Positions 31,966 to 41,860 are shown, counted from the first letter of the stretch. The stretch: 64,000 nt of DNA from Molossus alvarezi (GCA_037176705.1 CM073899.1:1798001-1862000), one strand, 5' to 3'. The notes: generated by a model not told the origin, from the sequence alone. Made by a program: numbers and translations.

Positions 31966-32176
31966 CCGGCCGGTGTGGCTCAGTAGTTGACCTTTGACCC
32001 TGCACCAAGAGGTCCCAGTTCGATTCCCAGTCAGGGCACATGCCCAGGTTGTGGGCCCGATCCCCAGTGGGGGGCGTGCAGGAGGCGGCCAGTCGATGTT
32101 CTCTCATCGATGTTTCTATCTCTCTCTCCCTCTCATTTTCTCTCTTTCTTATTAAAATTAATAAAGAAAAAAAAAT
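31966..32176 (+). mobile_element. Ves SINE, class A
   Basis: Head TGCCGGCCGGTGTGGCTCAG, an odd GTAGTTGACCTTTGACC in place of the usual A-box downstream bases, GTTCGATTCCC, GGGGGGCGTGCAGGAGGCGG, CTTATTAAAATTAATAAAG. Confidence 0.92.
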
Positions 32177-32360
32177 GTTCAAGCAGAAAGGAGTTTAGTA
32201 AGGGATACATTGTGGCTACAGAGTCTTTCGAAACCGGGACAACAGCCACACGTACGACTGGCCAGACAAGCTCCTCCACCTCCCTGCTGCTGGCTCCCGA
32301 CCGCGACTCTGCTTCTTCCCAGCACACAGTGCGCTCGGGCTGCGCACCGGTCACAGCTGG
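32177..32360. other. GC-moderate unique sequence
   Basis: No feature recognised. Confidence 0.35.
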
Positions 32361-32705
32361 CTGGACAACAGGGGCTGGTTTCTCACCTTTCGGAGGCTGG
32401 GAAGGCCCCGGGCCAGGCGTCGGTGTGCCGGGTTCTGGTGGGAAGCGCATCTCCCTAAGCAGAGGGGGCCTCTTCTCCCTGTGCTCAAACCCCCTTTCTG
32501 CTGGGTGGCGCCTGTGAGCTGGTCTGCTCTTCTCGTAAGGACACTGATCCTGCTGGGTTGGGGTCTCCCCATTATGACCTCACTTAACCTCAGTTACTTC
32601 CTTAGAGGCCCCATCTCCAAGTACAGCCCCATGAGGGGGTCAGGGCTTTAGCATATTAATTGTGGGGGGAAGGGGCACAGACATTCAGTTCATACCATCT
32701 AGCAA
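32361..32705 (+). mobile_element. Unassigned mammalian interspersed repeat, second piece
   Basis: TTTCGGAGGCTGGGAAGGCC, then TCTTCTCGTAAGGACACTGA, CCCCATTATGACCTCACTTA, GGCCCCATCTCCAAGTACAG and GGGGTCAGGGCTTTAGCATA. This matches in order the middle and right part of the same repeat type started at 31070. Confidence 0.55.
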
Positions 32706-33079
32706 GACCGCATTTCCAGGACTAGTCTGGATTATCATGCAACTGATTTCTGAGCCCTGGCGCCCACAGGTGCCCGATGGCGGAGCCGGGGTTGCCCACA
32801 GCACCGTAGCCGTGAGTGTGAGAAAACGCAGTGCCCATACTCACTTGTTATCTGGAAACTGAGATGCACTTGTGGGGATCAGACCGTGGGACAGATGTCC
32901 AGAATATTTGGGGCAGCTGCAGAAAACAAGTGAGGAAATATTAAAGATGAAAATAAATATATTCTGTAAAAACCTTATTAATTAATTCCTAGGGTCTTTT
33001 TGTAAAATACGTGAATTATTGGGAAATCATCAAAGTGGACTAAAGTCGTTAAGAAAACCCAAGAAAACGGAAGTAACTG
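32706..33079. other. Unique sequence
   Basis: No feature recognised. Confidence 0.4.
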
Positions 33080-33425
33080 GGAATGTTGCCCATCCCCTAA
33101 AAGAGTGGATCAGGGTTATGTCATACGATGCGTTTTTCAAATTCTTAAGGAACAGATAATTCCTGCCTATTTAGATGTTTCCAAAAGCTATCCTGTGATG
33201 CTGATAACAAAACCTAACAAAGAGAGTAATAGAAAGAAAATATCAGTCTCTATTGTAAGTATAGATGCAAAAATAGCAAGTAAATTATCAACAAATGATA
33301 TCCAGCTGCATTTCAAACACTTAATCTAGCGTGGCCAGTGGGGTTTCTTTCATGAATTCGAGAAGAGATCAATACCAGGAAATCTATTAAATCCTCATAT
33401 TAACAGATCTAAATGGAAGTACATT
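33080..33425 (+). mobile_element. Ancient L1 ORF2 fragment (RT domain)
   Basis: The frame 33105-33329 aligns in wording with the L1 reverse transcriptase: FQILKEQIIPAYLDVSKSYP, then ITKPNKESNRKKISV, then SIDAKIASKL, then HFKHLI. The following TGGGGTTTCTTTCATGAATT and CATATTAACAGATCTAAATG also match L1 RT nucleotides. Both ends are lost. Confidence 0.75.
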
Positions 33426-33489
33426 TAACTATCCCCATGTGAAACCTGATTGAATGTAATTATCATTTTGGCTCAAATAAAATACTAGA

Positions 33490-34185
33490 AATTTTTAACT
33501 TTTGAGGTAACACCATAGTGTTTTCCATAGTGGCTGCACCAGTCTGCATTCCCACCAGCAGTGTACTAGAGTCCCCTTTTCTCCACACCCTCGCCAGCAC
33601 TTGTTGTTTGATGATTTGTTGATGGCGGCCATTCTGACAGGTGTGAGGTGATACCTCATTGTTGTTTTAATTTGCATCTCTCTGATGATTAGTGATGTTG
33701 AGCATTTCTTCATATGTCTCTTGGCCATTTGTATGTCCTTTTTGGAGAGCTGTTTATATAGCTCCTCTGCCCATTTTTAAATTGGGTTCTTTGTCTTCCT
33801 TTTGTTGAGTTGTATGAGAACTCTACATATTTGGGAAATTAACCCCTTATCAGATGCATCATTGGCGATTATGGTCTCCCATATAGTGGGATCCCTTTCC
33901 ATTTTGATGGTTGTTTCTTTTGGTGTACAGAAGCTTTTTAGTTTGATGTAGTCCCATGTGTTAATGTTTTTCTTTGTTTCTATTGCCCTTAGGTGATGTA
34001 TCAGTGAAAATTCTGCTGCGTATGATGTCTGAGATTTTGTTGCCTACAGTTTCTTCTTGAATTTTTATGGATTCATGAGTTACATTTAAGTCTTTTATCC
34101 ATTTTGAGTTTGTTCTCGTGTATGGTGTAAGTTGGTGTTCTAGCTTGAAACACCAATTTTGAAGGCTCATTAAACATGTCCTTAA
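33490..34185 (-). mobile_element. L1 internal fragment, lacking its 3' end
   Basis: GAGGTAACACCATAGTGTTT, GTGTACTAGAGTCCCCTTTT and TGATGGCGGCCATTCTGACA are reverse-strand ORF2. Upstream in the element, CATGTGTTAATGTTTTTCTT and GTCTTTTATCCATTTTGAG follow. The L1 3' UTR and the last part of ORF2, which should lie left of 33490, are absent. Confidence 0.88.
33495..33728 (-). pseudogene. L1 ORF2 remnant (C-terminal Cys-rich region)
   Basis: Reverse frame of about 77 codons: [20 protein letters not shown], then [19 protein letters not shown], then [18 protein letters not shown], then RLVQPLWKT. These are the same residues as in the plus-strand copy at 29945-30130, including the four-cysteine segment. 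It stops at the element's 3' breakpoint before the [11 protein letters not shown] phrase. Upstream ORF2 wording continues to 34185 but is frameshifted (for example ESIKIQEETVGNKISDI at 33961-34170). Confidence 0.85.
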
Positions 34186-34196
34186 AAAAGAGATTG

Positions 34197-34384
34197 CTCT
34201 GGCCAGTTGAGTGGGTTAGAGCATCATCCCAATATGCTGAGGTGGGGGTTTGATACCTCACCAGGGCACATGCCACAATCAACCCTGAATACGTAAATAA
34301 GTGGAAAACAGATTGATATGTCTCTCTCTTCCTCTCCCTCCTTCCCATTCTCTCTCTCTCTCCTTTTCTTTTTCTCTCTAAAAA
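34197..34384 (+). mobile_element. Ves-related SINE, ancestral-type, left copy
   Basis: GCTCTGGCCAGTTGAGTGGG, GATACCTCACCAGGGCACAT, then AATACGTAAATAAGTGGAAA and a CT-rich stretch, ending CTCTAAAAAAATATC. The middle segment differs from class A and B and resembles older bat SINE wording. Confidence 0.7.
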
Positions 34385-34551
34385 AATATCAAACACACCA
34401 AAAGGCAAAAGGTTGTGGGTTCGATCCCCAGTCAGGATGTGTATGGGAGGCAACTGATCGATGTTTCTCTCTCACATAAATGTTTCTCTCTTTGTCTGTC
34501 TCTAAAATCAATAAAAATACAACATATTCCCAGGTGAAGGTTTTTTAAAAA
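34385..34551 (+). mobile_element. Ves-related SINE, right copy with combined tail
   Basis: Lacking the A-box head, it starts near CACCAAAAGGCAAAAGG and has GGTTCGATCCCCAGTCAGG, GATCGATGTTTCTCTCTCAC and CTCTAAAATCAATAAAAATA. It then continues into ACATATTCCCAGGTGAAGG and A-rich sequence. It therefore carries both the class A AATCAATAAA and a class B-like terminal segment, suggesting the ancestral 3' end. Confidence 0.7.
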
Positions 34552-35244
34552 TCACCAACAAGCCCTAGGTCATTAAGGTCCTGTTCAGTTCTGCCCGGGC
34601 AGGCCTGTGCTCTCCAGGAAGTATCCACAGACATGGTTTGCTTCTCAAAGAAGCAGACTTTAGGGTTCATGTGTTTCAGACTTTAATATATAAAAATCTA
34701 ATGCATTTAGTCTTTAAACAATTATAAATTTTCAGACACAGTTTGCATTCGATACCACCCTACCCGGGTGTGGAGGTGCCTTCCCAGGGGCAGGTGTGGG
34801 GGCCCAGCCCCGCATCTCGGACAGGTGAGGGGTGCTCAGGGAGGCCAGGCTCTAGGCTTACAACGTGAACTTCACGAGCAGAGAAGGATTTCATGTTTGA
34901 AACTCCCCAAACACTGCTTCGGCGGTGCCCAGGGAAAAAGAACCCAGCCTGTGGCTTCCGGTGTTCAGTCACTGAGTCACCCTTCACCCCTCCCTCACCT
35001 GGACTCCGTTCGGGCTCGGCCGCGTCGCTGGAAATGCCAGTTCGCCCTGCAGGGCGTGAAGCCACAGGTCCTTCCAGTCTCAGTCACCTGAGAACGGATC
35101 TGCAGCTGTGACACGTTCTTCAGCCGGCCCAGCGGCCACCGGTGCAGCGGGCCCTCCGCTCTAGGCTGCCACGGCCGTCAGCGGTCATTCCTCCTCTTGC
35201 GCTGAAGTTTCTTTGACCTTCCAGCCACCTGCCAGTCGCAGACG
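34552..35244. other. Unique; GC-rich from 34760
   Basis: 34760-35200 is G+C-rich with overlapping open frames of 60-107 codons on both strands and no recognised domain. Confidence 0.4.
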
Positions 35245-35252
35245 CTGCAGCC

Positions 35253-35443
35253 CCGTGGTTCTCAGCCTTCCTGACGCCGCGGCCCTTTAACACAGCTCCT
35301 CCTGCTGTGGCGACCCCCCACCATAACAGCATTCTCCTTGCTACTTCATAACTGTGATTTTGCTACTGTCATGTCTTAGACGACCCCAGTGGAAGGGTCG
35401 TTCGACCCCCAAAGGGGCCGTGACCACAGGCTGAGAACCGCTG
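35253..35443 (+). mobile_element. SPIN-like hAT MITE
   Basis: The terminal inverted repeats are CCGTGGTTCTCAGCC (35253) and GGCTGAGAACCGCTG (ending 35443). The interior carries GCTACTTCATAACTGTGATT, TTTGCTACTGTCATG and GGGTCGTTCGACCCCCAAAG, the wording of non-autonomous SPIN elements (hAT superfamily, reported in bats and other tetrapods). An 8-bp TSD CTGCAGCC (35245-35252) and CTCTAGCC (35444-35451) matches at 6 of 8 bases, as expected for hAT. The 191-bp length shows no transposase. Confidence 0.88.
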
Positions 35444-35451
35444 CTCTAGCC

Positions 35452-35773
35452 TGTCGGGAGAACACCGTTCAGTCATCCCACTGCAAATAAAAACAAAGCA
35501 CCATACTTGCAGTTGTTTCTTCTCCTTCTGCTTTTATTGGCTGAGTATTTGATAATGGATTCAAGACAGATCTGTGAACCAGCCAATGGTAAACGTCAAT
35601 AACATCCTAGCCTCCAAATCTCTTCTTTGTCCTCCCCTAGTTGTCCATGATGTTTATTTTTCCCCTCTCCTTGTGAACAAGCCATTTATTGGGTCTTCTA
35701 TTCACATAAATGTGTATGCGATCAACATTTGAAATATTATTTCTTTCTTGAAGACTTTAAAATGCAGTTAATA
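35452..35773. other. Unique AT-rich sequence
   Basis: No feature recognised. Confidence 0.4.
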
Positions 35774-35786
35774 TAGACTTAATTTT

Positions 35787-35991
35787 TTAAAATATTTTTT
35801 CTTTTAGAGACAGAGGAAGGGAGAGAGAGAGAGATAGAAACATCGATGAGAGAGAACATTGATTGGCCGCCTCCTGCACGCCCCCCACTGGGGATCAGGC
35901 CCACAACCTGGGCACGTGCCCTGACCGGGAACCAACTGGCGACCTCTTGGTGCAGAGTCAACGCTCAACCACTGAGCCACACTGGCTGGGC
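35787..35991 (-). mobile_element. Ves SINE, class A
   Basis: Right of a T-rich start it has TTCTTTTAGAGACAGAGG, AACATCGATGAGAGAGAACA, CCCCACTGGGGATCAGGCCC and head CTGAGCCACACTGGCTGGGC. Perfect 13-bp TSD TAGACTTAATTTT at 35774-35786 and 35992-36004. Confidence 0.95.
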
Positions 35992-36004
35992 TAGACTTAA
36001 TTTT

Positions 36005-38168
36005 AACTGTTAAATTTCAGACATAAAATCAGGAATGCTAAATTAATTTGGGACATTCAGTTCCTTCTATATATTCTTAAATCAGACCCAGTTCTTTTTG
36101 AATAGGTCCATAGAATAACATGGACCAAAGCTTGGAAGAGTTCATGCATATCTATGAATTTGTTAATCGCTTACTAAGAACCCAAACAGTAATCAGAGGG
36201 TGGAGGTCATTTCTGTTAGTGAAGGGAAGATCATTTGGGGAGCTCAATATGCCGTGTTTTGCAATTTTGCGTAACTGTGGGAAGTACAACAGCCCCAGAA
36301 TTGTTTAGGATTTAAGTCTGCACCCAAATCAGAGGTGTTGCTTGGTTTCACAAATTTGGTAATTTTTACAATGAATAAAGATCTGTGAAATGTTGTTTAG
36401 GCAAAAAAGTTAAATCATCTGCACGGTGAGAACTCCCCCTGGCCATTAATGTCCGTGGTGGGTACCTAGCGTTGCATGTTACTACATTTCTCTCTTCTGC
36501 CCATCCTCACCTACACGGTACTTCTTACGTAGTTATACGGTACTGCATGGAACAGCAATAGTTAGTCTTATAAAGATCCCAGGAATGAATTTTTAACCTA
36601 TTTGAAGATTTTATTGAGCCGAGCTAGGAAGTGGGCACTCTTTTCATACCTGAGTGTTTCTAGTACAATTTTCTGCATCTTATTCTGAGCATGACTCTGT
36701 GTTTCTGGAAACCGGACTAAATACACTAAAACTATGAAACTGGCCCAGGGAAGTTCAGATACAGAAAAGGCTACACACACACTGTAGGAAAATGGAGCAG
36801 ATTTCTCCAAAGTGTCTTTCTTCATCACAGTTTCTTTGTTATTTCAAAGACAGTATAATTGCTTAGCCTCCGATAATTCTGAAGACGCTGGGGATTTTTT
36901 CCTAACATTTATGCAGATGAAAATGCATCTTGACTCATTACCCTGGATGTCGCATGGTTACGTGGTTACGTGGTTCCATGCTGAAAAGGCAGGAGCTGTC
37001 TGTGTCTCCACGGAGCACTTGTATTTATTGCTTTGTGCTTCTCGAAAACATTGATAAAGTACAAGGAGAGAGTTTTAGATTCTATTCTTTGTCTAAGTGT
37101 TGGGTTATTCTTCTGTATTTGCAAACCATGACCACTTTGTTCTTCATCACTGTACGTGCTGTACGCTTCTGGTAATTAGAATATAACGTACACATATAAA
37201 ATCAAAGGAACACCAATCTTTGCTAGAATTTTAATATTCTGAACAAACAGGTCAAACACACTGATATTTCTACATTGGGTGAGATTAACGATTGATTCAA
37301 CCCCACATCTTGTCTCTAAAGGAGGTGTTTGGAGCCTTGTAAAAAGAGAAAATTTTAATAAAGTTAGAATGTGCCTGAAATGACCTATGAAGTTACCTTT
37401 TAAACATGTAACTGTTTTCCAGGTATCCATGTCTTGGAGTCGTTTGGATTCTATCAGTGAAGTTTGTGAGCTTACGGTCCTGTAGAACCAGAAAAGCTGT
37501 TTTTATATCTATTTATAGACTTTTGAGTGGAAATCTCTGCACATCTTCTACCAATCTCATCAATTCCCAATGAAAATCTTAAGCATTTTTTTTCTATTTT
37601 CTCTACCTCTTCATAATTCTAGTTGCCTTTTTTAATGGAAGAAATACACAAAAATAAGTATGTCATTGTATATTATAGTATCCATTAATATAAAAAAGGG
37701 GAGTTTGGGGGGATCTAAGATAGATTTTGGGATATCAGTACGAGCCAATGATTTGTGTTTTTTTAACTCGGGAAATAGGCAGGGCTCAGCTAGACTGAGA
37801 CTGTACAGGGCTTACCTTCCACGCACAGCAAAAACCACTGCAGAACGCTGAGGCCGGAGCCCACTGGGTGAGCTGACGCCGGGAGGAGGCAGTGTTTTGG
37901 CTGCAGAGAGAAAAGTGTGAGGTGGTACGAAATGGTAGTTGCTGGAGCCGGTGGCAAATACTTGGGCCCTTTGAGCCATGGAAAGCCGTTCACGGAAACA
38001 CTGCAGTTAATACGGCGCATTGAATGAACATTCAAACTGAGCGATATTTCTTTTCATTCTTCATATTCCCACATGGAAATTTTTATCATGATTTTCATAT
38101 GTTACGTAATAGATTTTTAGAAGCATTCTTCTACAGAGACTAATGAAAATTCCTCATTATAGGAATTT
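36005..38168. other. Longest repeat-poor stretch; nothing recognised
   Basis: About 2.1 kb of AT-rich sequence with no identified repeat. A small motif, GGTTACGTGGTTACGTGG, recurs at 36957-36974. Short open frames (62-84 codons) are not recognised. It could include conserved non-coding sequence, but this cannot be judged without alignment. Confidence 0.4.
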
Positions 38169-38182
38169 ATTTATTTTTATTT

Positions 38183-38580
38183 ATTTATTTATTTTCTATT
38201 TCTTTATTAATTTATTTTTGTTACAGATGTTTCTCCTTTTTTCCCCCATTGACACCCTCCTCCACATCCCCCCACCCCATCCCCAGCTTTGTTGTCTGTT
38301 TCCGTCGGTTATGCACACATGCATATAAGTTCTGTGGTTTATCTCTTCCATCCCCCCACTCCCTCTTCTGAGGGTTGTCAGTCTGTACCCTACTTTTATG
38401 ACTCTGGGTCTACCCTATTCCTCAGACTGTTATGTTCCACAAATAAGTGAGATCATGTGATATTTGTCTTTCTCTGCTTGGCTTGTTTCACTTAGGATAA
38501 TACTTTCCAGGTCCCTCCATGTCGTCTCAAAGGATAAGAGATCTTTCTTTCTTACAGCTGCATAGTACTCCATTGTCTAT
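38183..38580 (-). mobile_element. 5'-truncated L1 3' end
   Basis: TTTTGTTACAGATGTTTCTC, CCCCCATTGACACCCTCC, GATCATGTGATATTTGTC and CATAGTACTCCATTG are reverse-strand L1 3' UTR and ORF2 end. Perfect 14-bp repeat ATTTATTTTTATTT at 38169-38182 and 38581-38594 is a likely TSD. Confidence 0.9.
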
Positions 38581-38594
38581 ATTTATTTTTATTT

Positions 38595-39170
38595 GTTCTT
38601 GTTACACATATTCTTGAAAACCACATGTGTAGAAGTAGAAAATATAATTTTTCTCTCAATGTTGGAATAGCTTTAGCTGTATAATTCTTATAGACATCAC
38701 CCTCTCCTATGTAAAGGATATATATAAAGTATTATGACTAATTTTCTACAGAAACCAGAAGGTTACCTTTACTTGACACAATGAGGCGACCAAAAAGCTA
38801 CCTCATTAGGGGACAATGTATCCTCAGTAATATTTATTTTATACTCACACTCTGGTGGAACCTTTTATTCTTTCCCGAGACACTGAGGCACTTCCTGAGT
38901 GAGACCATCACTTCTCAGAGCTCAGGGTTTCGAGGTGTTTGAATTGCTCCACATGCTTCATTAGAAATGGCGCCGTTACAGACATCAAAACCAAAGGTCC
39001 CCAGTGGTAAATCTGTTTGGAAGCCTCACACGGGCAAGGGAGGCAGAGAAAAGATGGATACGAGAATAAGATTATATCCACGAAACCTTTGTGGCATCAA
39101 ACTGTCTTAATTTTAACTGATCTGAGTAGTGGACTTTTGCCATTTTCTTCTTGGAAGATCACTTAGATCA
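38595..39170. other. Unique sequence
   Basis: No feature recognised. Confidence 0.4.
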
Positions 39171-39180
39171 AAATGATTCT

Positions 39181-39282
39181 GCTCTGGCCGGTTTGGCTCA
39201 GCGGTTGAAGCATCGGCCTGCGGACCAGGGAGTTCCAGGTTTGTTTCCCACTAGGGGCATGTACCAAAAAAACCAAAAAAAA
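39181..39282 (+). mobile_element. Short Ves SINE (class S), tRNA head only
   Basis: GCTCTGGCCGGTTTGGCTCA, GCATCGGCCTGCGGACCAGG, GGTTTGTTTCCC, then GGGGCATGTACC and an (AAAAAACC) A-rich tail. A short TSD, GATTCT, lies at 39175-39180 and 39283-39288. The 3' junction is the same as at 8783 and 53067. Confidence 0.88.
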
Positions 39283-39359
39283 GATTCTTTATATTATCGG
39301 CAAATTAAAAAAATAGTTTACTTATTGTGGACTCAAAAAATAGAAAAAAACCCACACAA
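39283..39359. other. A-rich spacer
   Basis: No feature recognised. Confidence 0.35.
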
Positions 39360-39655
39360 AACATATAGCTTCATCAATACAATGAATACATTGATGGTTG
39401 CAGAGTGGAGGGTTTGGGGAGGCAGGGGACGAGTGGAAAAGGTGAAGGAAGTCTACAAATTGTAGTTAGAACATAAATACACCCCAGATGTCGTGTACAG
39501 CACAGGGAGTATCGTCAGTAATATTGTGATAACTTTGAACAGTGACAGATGGTCCACTAGACTCACCACTGTAATCATATCCTAAGGTAAATGTGGCGTC
39601 ATGCTGTACACCTGAAAGTAATACAGTATTATGTGCCAACTACTGTTTTAATAAA
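39360..39655 (+). mobile_element. HAL1/L1-like 3' end
   Basis: GTTGCAGAGTGGAGGGTTTG, AAAAGGTGAAGGAAGTCTAC, ACAGCACAGGGAGTATCGTC, AATATTGTGATAACTTTG, then CTGTACACCTGAAAGTAATA. This is the order and wording of the common 'gtacacctgaaactaatata' 3' end linked to HAL1-type elements. 5'-truncated; no ORF. Confidence 0.65.
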
Positions 39656-40280
39656 AACATTTCATTTCAAATGATCTTCTGAGCTCATTAGTCAACGATC
39701 CTGAAACAAACCCTCCATTTCTTCATCCCTAACACATTTTAGTACATAAGCCTTTTAGGTACTTTGTCCTTGGAGCGATATAATTTTAAACAAATGGGTG
39801 TACATTTCATGCACTTCCTTTACTTTTATGAGTAACTTTGTTGCCTTGTACCAAGTTCTCATTTCCAAGTCTCTTCTGGTTAGTTTGCTTCTTTATGACA
39901 ATGAGGGGTCAGCTGATTGCTGGATTAGCTGCATTATCCACCCAGAGGTGTTACCTGTTGATGTGGACGGGGAGGAGGCGCTTGTTCCTTTGATAACTTT
40001 TTTGTCTTGATGTATTCAACACTGCTCATTTCTCCTTTTTTCTGGTCTCAAATTCATCCTCTCTTGTTTCTTTCTGCTCTGCTAATTTATTTCATCTCCT
40101 GTGATGCACGGATTTAAAAAGTCTGTAGTTAGTTTTATAAAAACTCGGTATTGTAAGATGGCTGTTATTCCCAATGTATCTGTAGCTGCGGTGCAGTCTC
40201 TAGTATTGCACGGAGTGTGCACGTGCATGTGCGTGTATAAGACGGGGGAGGGGGTACTGAAAGTTGATCTTTAATTTTAC
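39656..40280. other. Unique AT-rich sequence
   Basis: No feature recognised. Confidence 0.4.
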
Positions 40281-40299
40281 ATGGACTTAAAATTCTTTT

Positions 40300-40544
40300 T
40301 TTTTTTTATCCTCACCCGAGGACATTTTTCCATTTTTTGTACAGACAGAGTGGGAAGGAGAGAGAAGAAGAGAGAGAGAGGGAAACATCGATGTGAAAGG
40401 GACACATCGAGTGGCTGCCACCCGCACGACCAACCAGGGCCGGGGACAAACTGCAACCGAGGTACGTGCCCTTAGCGGGAACCGAACCCGGGTCTCTCTG
40501 GACCCAGGCGGACGCTCTAACCGCTGAGCCAAACCGGCCAGGGC
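40300..40544 (-). mobile_element. Ves SINE, class B, young-looking
   Basis: Poly-T then ATCCTCACCCGAGGACAT, ACATCGATGTGAAAGGGACA, GGGGACAAACTGCAACCGAG, GGGAACCGAACCCGGG and head CCGCTGAGCCAAACCGGCCA. Perfect 19-bp TSD CATGGACTTAAAATTCTTT at 40281-40299 and 40545-40563, the longest perfect one in the window. Confidence 0.97.
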
Positions 40545-40563
40545 CATGGACTTAAAATTCTTT

Positions 40564-40656
40564 AACCAGGTATAATCCAGAAAATCTTGAAGAAACAAAC
40601 ACGTTATCAAAGCATTTAGCAAAGGTACATTGATGAAGACAGTGTGGGATTAGTTT
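40564..40656. other. Unique spacer
   Basis: No feature recognised. Confidence 0.4.
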
Positions 40657-40849
40657 CAGGGTTGGGAACCATTTTTCTGCCAAGGGCCATTTGGATATCT
40701 ATAAAGTTATTTTCAGGCCAGTCAAAATTATCAGCTTAAAAATTAGCCTGCTCTGTTTGGTCAGGCTAACTTGGTAAGGTGTGTGATGTGAGCTGGTATT
40801 GATTTCTCAGACCTTATACCCCCTGAGGGCTGGACAGTCCCCATCCCTG
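40657..40849 (+). mobile_element. hAT-like MITE, second family
   Basis: CAGGGTTGGGAACCATTTTT at the left and a CCCCATCCCTG right end form an approximate terminal inverted repeat. Inside, CTGCCAAGGGCCATTTGGAT, AAAATTATCAGCTTAAAAAT and TAGCCTGCTCTGTTTGGTCA are wording I recognise from a mammalian hAT-type non-autonomous transposon. A clean 8-bp TSD is not visible. Confidence 0.6.
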
Positions 40850-40923
40850 GTACTGACTAATGGAACAAAGCAAAGAATCCAGAAATAGACAAAAGTAATG
40901 CAGTAGAACATCATTGGGAAAAT

Positions 40924-41172
40924 GGTGTGTGTGGGAGCGTGCACACGTGTGAATGTGTGTGTGCATGTGCGTGTGCCTGTCTACATGTGTGTGCCTGTGC
41001 TTGTGTGTATGTGTTTGCCTGTGTGTATGCACATGTGTGTGTGCATATGCCTGTGTGCATGCACGTGTGTGCCTGTGTGTGCGTGTATGTGCACGTGCGT
41101 GTGTGTATGTGTGTGCCTGTGTGTGTGCGCACGTGTGTGTGTTTGCATGTGTATGGGTGTGTGCATGTGGCA
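40924..41172. repeat. Imperfect (GT)n-rich tract
   Basis: About 250 bp of GTGTGTGCATGTGCGTGTGCCTGT-type sequence, alternating purine-pyrimidine for most of its length. Open frames of 60-98 codons here are simple-repeat artefacts (VCVCMCV-like). Confidence 0.95.
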
Positions 41173-41640
41173 GCGGCGAGAGTTAGGGCTGTAGGCAGGT
41201 TCCTTCCACAGAGACACTGGTGACAGGTTTGCTATGGGAATGAGCTGCCTGGCTGCTGGTTAGATGTGGGCCCTCGGCCGCAGGTCTTAGAGTTTGCTGT
41301 CAATCCCGTCAGGGACAGACTGCATGTGGGTGTTTGCGCCTCCACTATGCACTGAGCTCTGGACAACAGTCTTGGGGAGGCTCCTGGGGCGCCCATGAAG
41401 AACTGCTGCTTTGTTCAGGAGTGCCAGCCCCCAGCCAGCTGGGCCAGGTGATGGGGGGCATCCCTGACAGCGCGTGTAAAAGCTGCGTGTCGGCGATGAA
41501 CATCTAAGACAACACCATGAAGATCTGGCAAGAATGTAAACAAGTGGGAGTCTCACTGCCTGCCGTCACCACTGTGCCCAGCTATGTGCCAGGACCTCCT
41601 GAAGTCAAACATGCATGTGCCAGACCATCCAACACACTTG
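41173..41640. other. Unique sequence
   Basis: No feature recognised. Confidence 0.4.
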
Positions 41641-41860
41641 CTGCCCAATGCCACTCCCAGGTATTTTCTGCAGATAAATGAATGCACCAAAACGTGTACA
41701 AGGATGTACACAGCAGCGTTCATCATCATGCCTCCCAACTAGAAGCTGTCCAAGTTCCTCAAGAGCAGATGTTGGTGAATGTATATCTGTGAAGACTATT
41801 GAACTAGGGTTATTCACAAGAATGTGAAAGCATCTCACCAATTCATTGAAAATTTATCAA
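41641..41860 (+). mobile_element. Old L1 ORF2 3'-end relic
   Basis: CCACTCCCAGGTATTTTCTG, ACAAGGATGTACACAGCAGC and CTAGAAGCTGTCCAAGTTCC follow the order of the L1 ORF2 C-terminal wording ('ccacttctaggtattt', 'catagcagc', 'aactggaaac'). Highly diverged. Confidence 0.45.

Noticed and set aside
40922..41223. Cys/Val-rich open frames of 60-98 codons
   Set aside because: Translation of the GT-rich tract.
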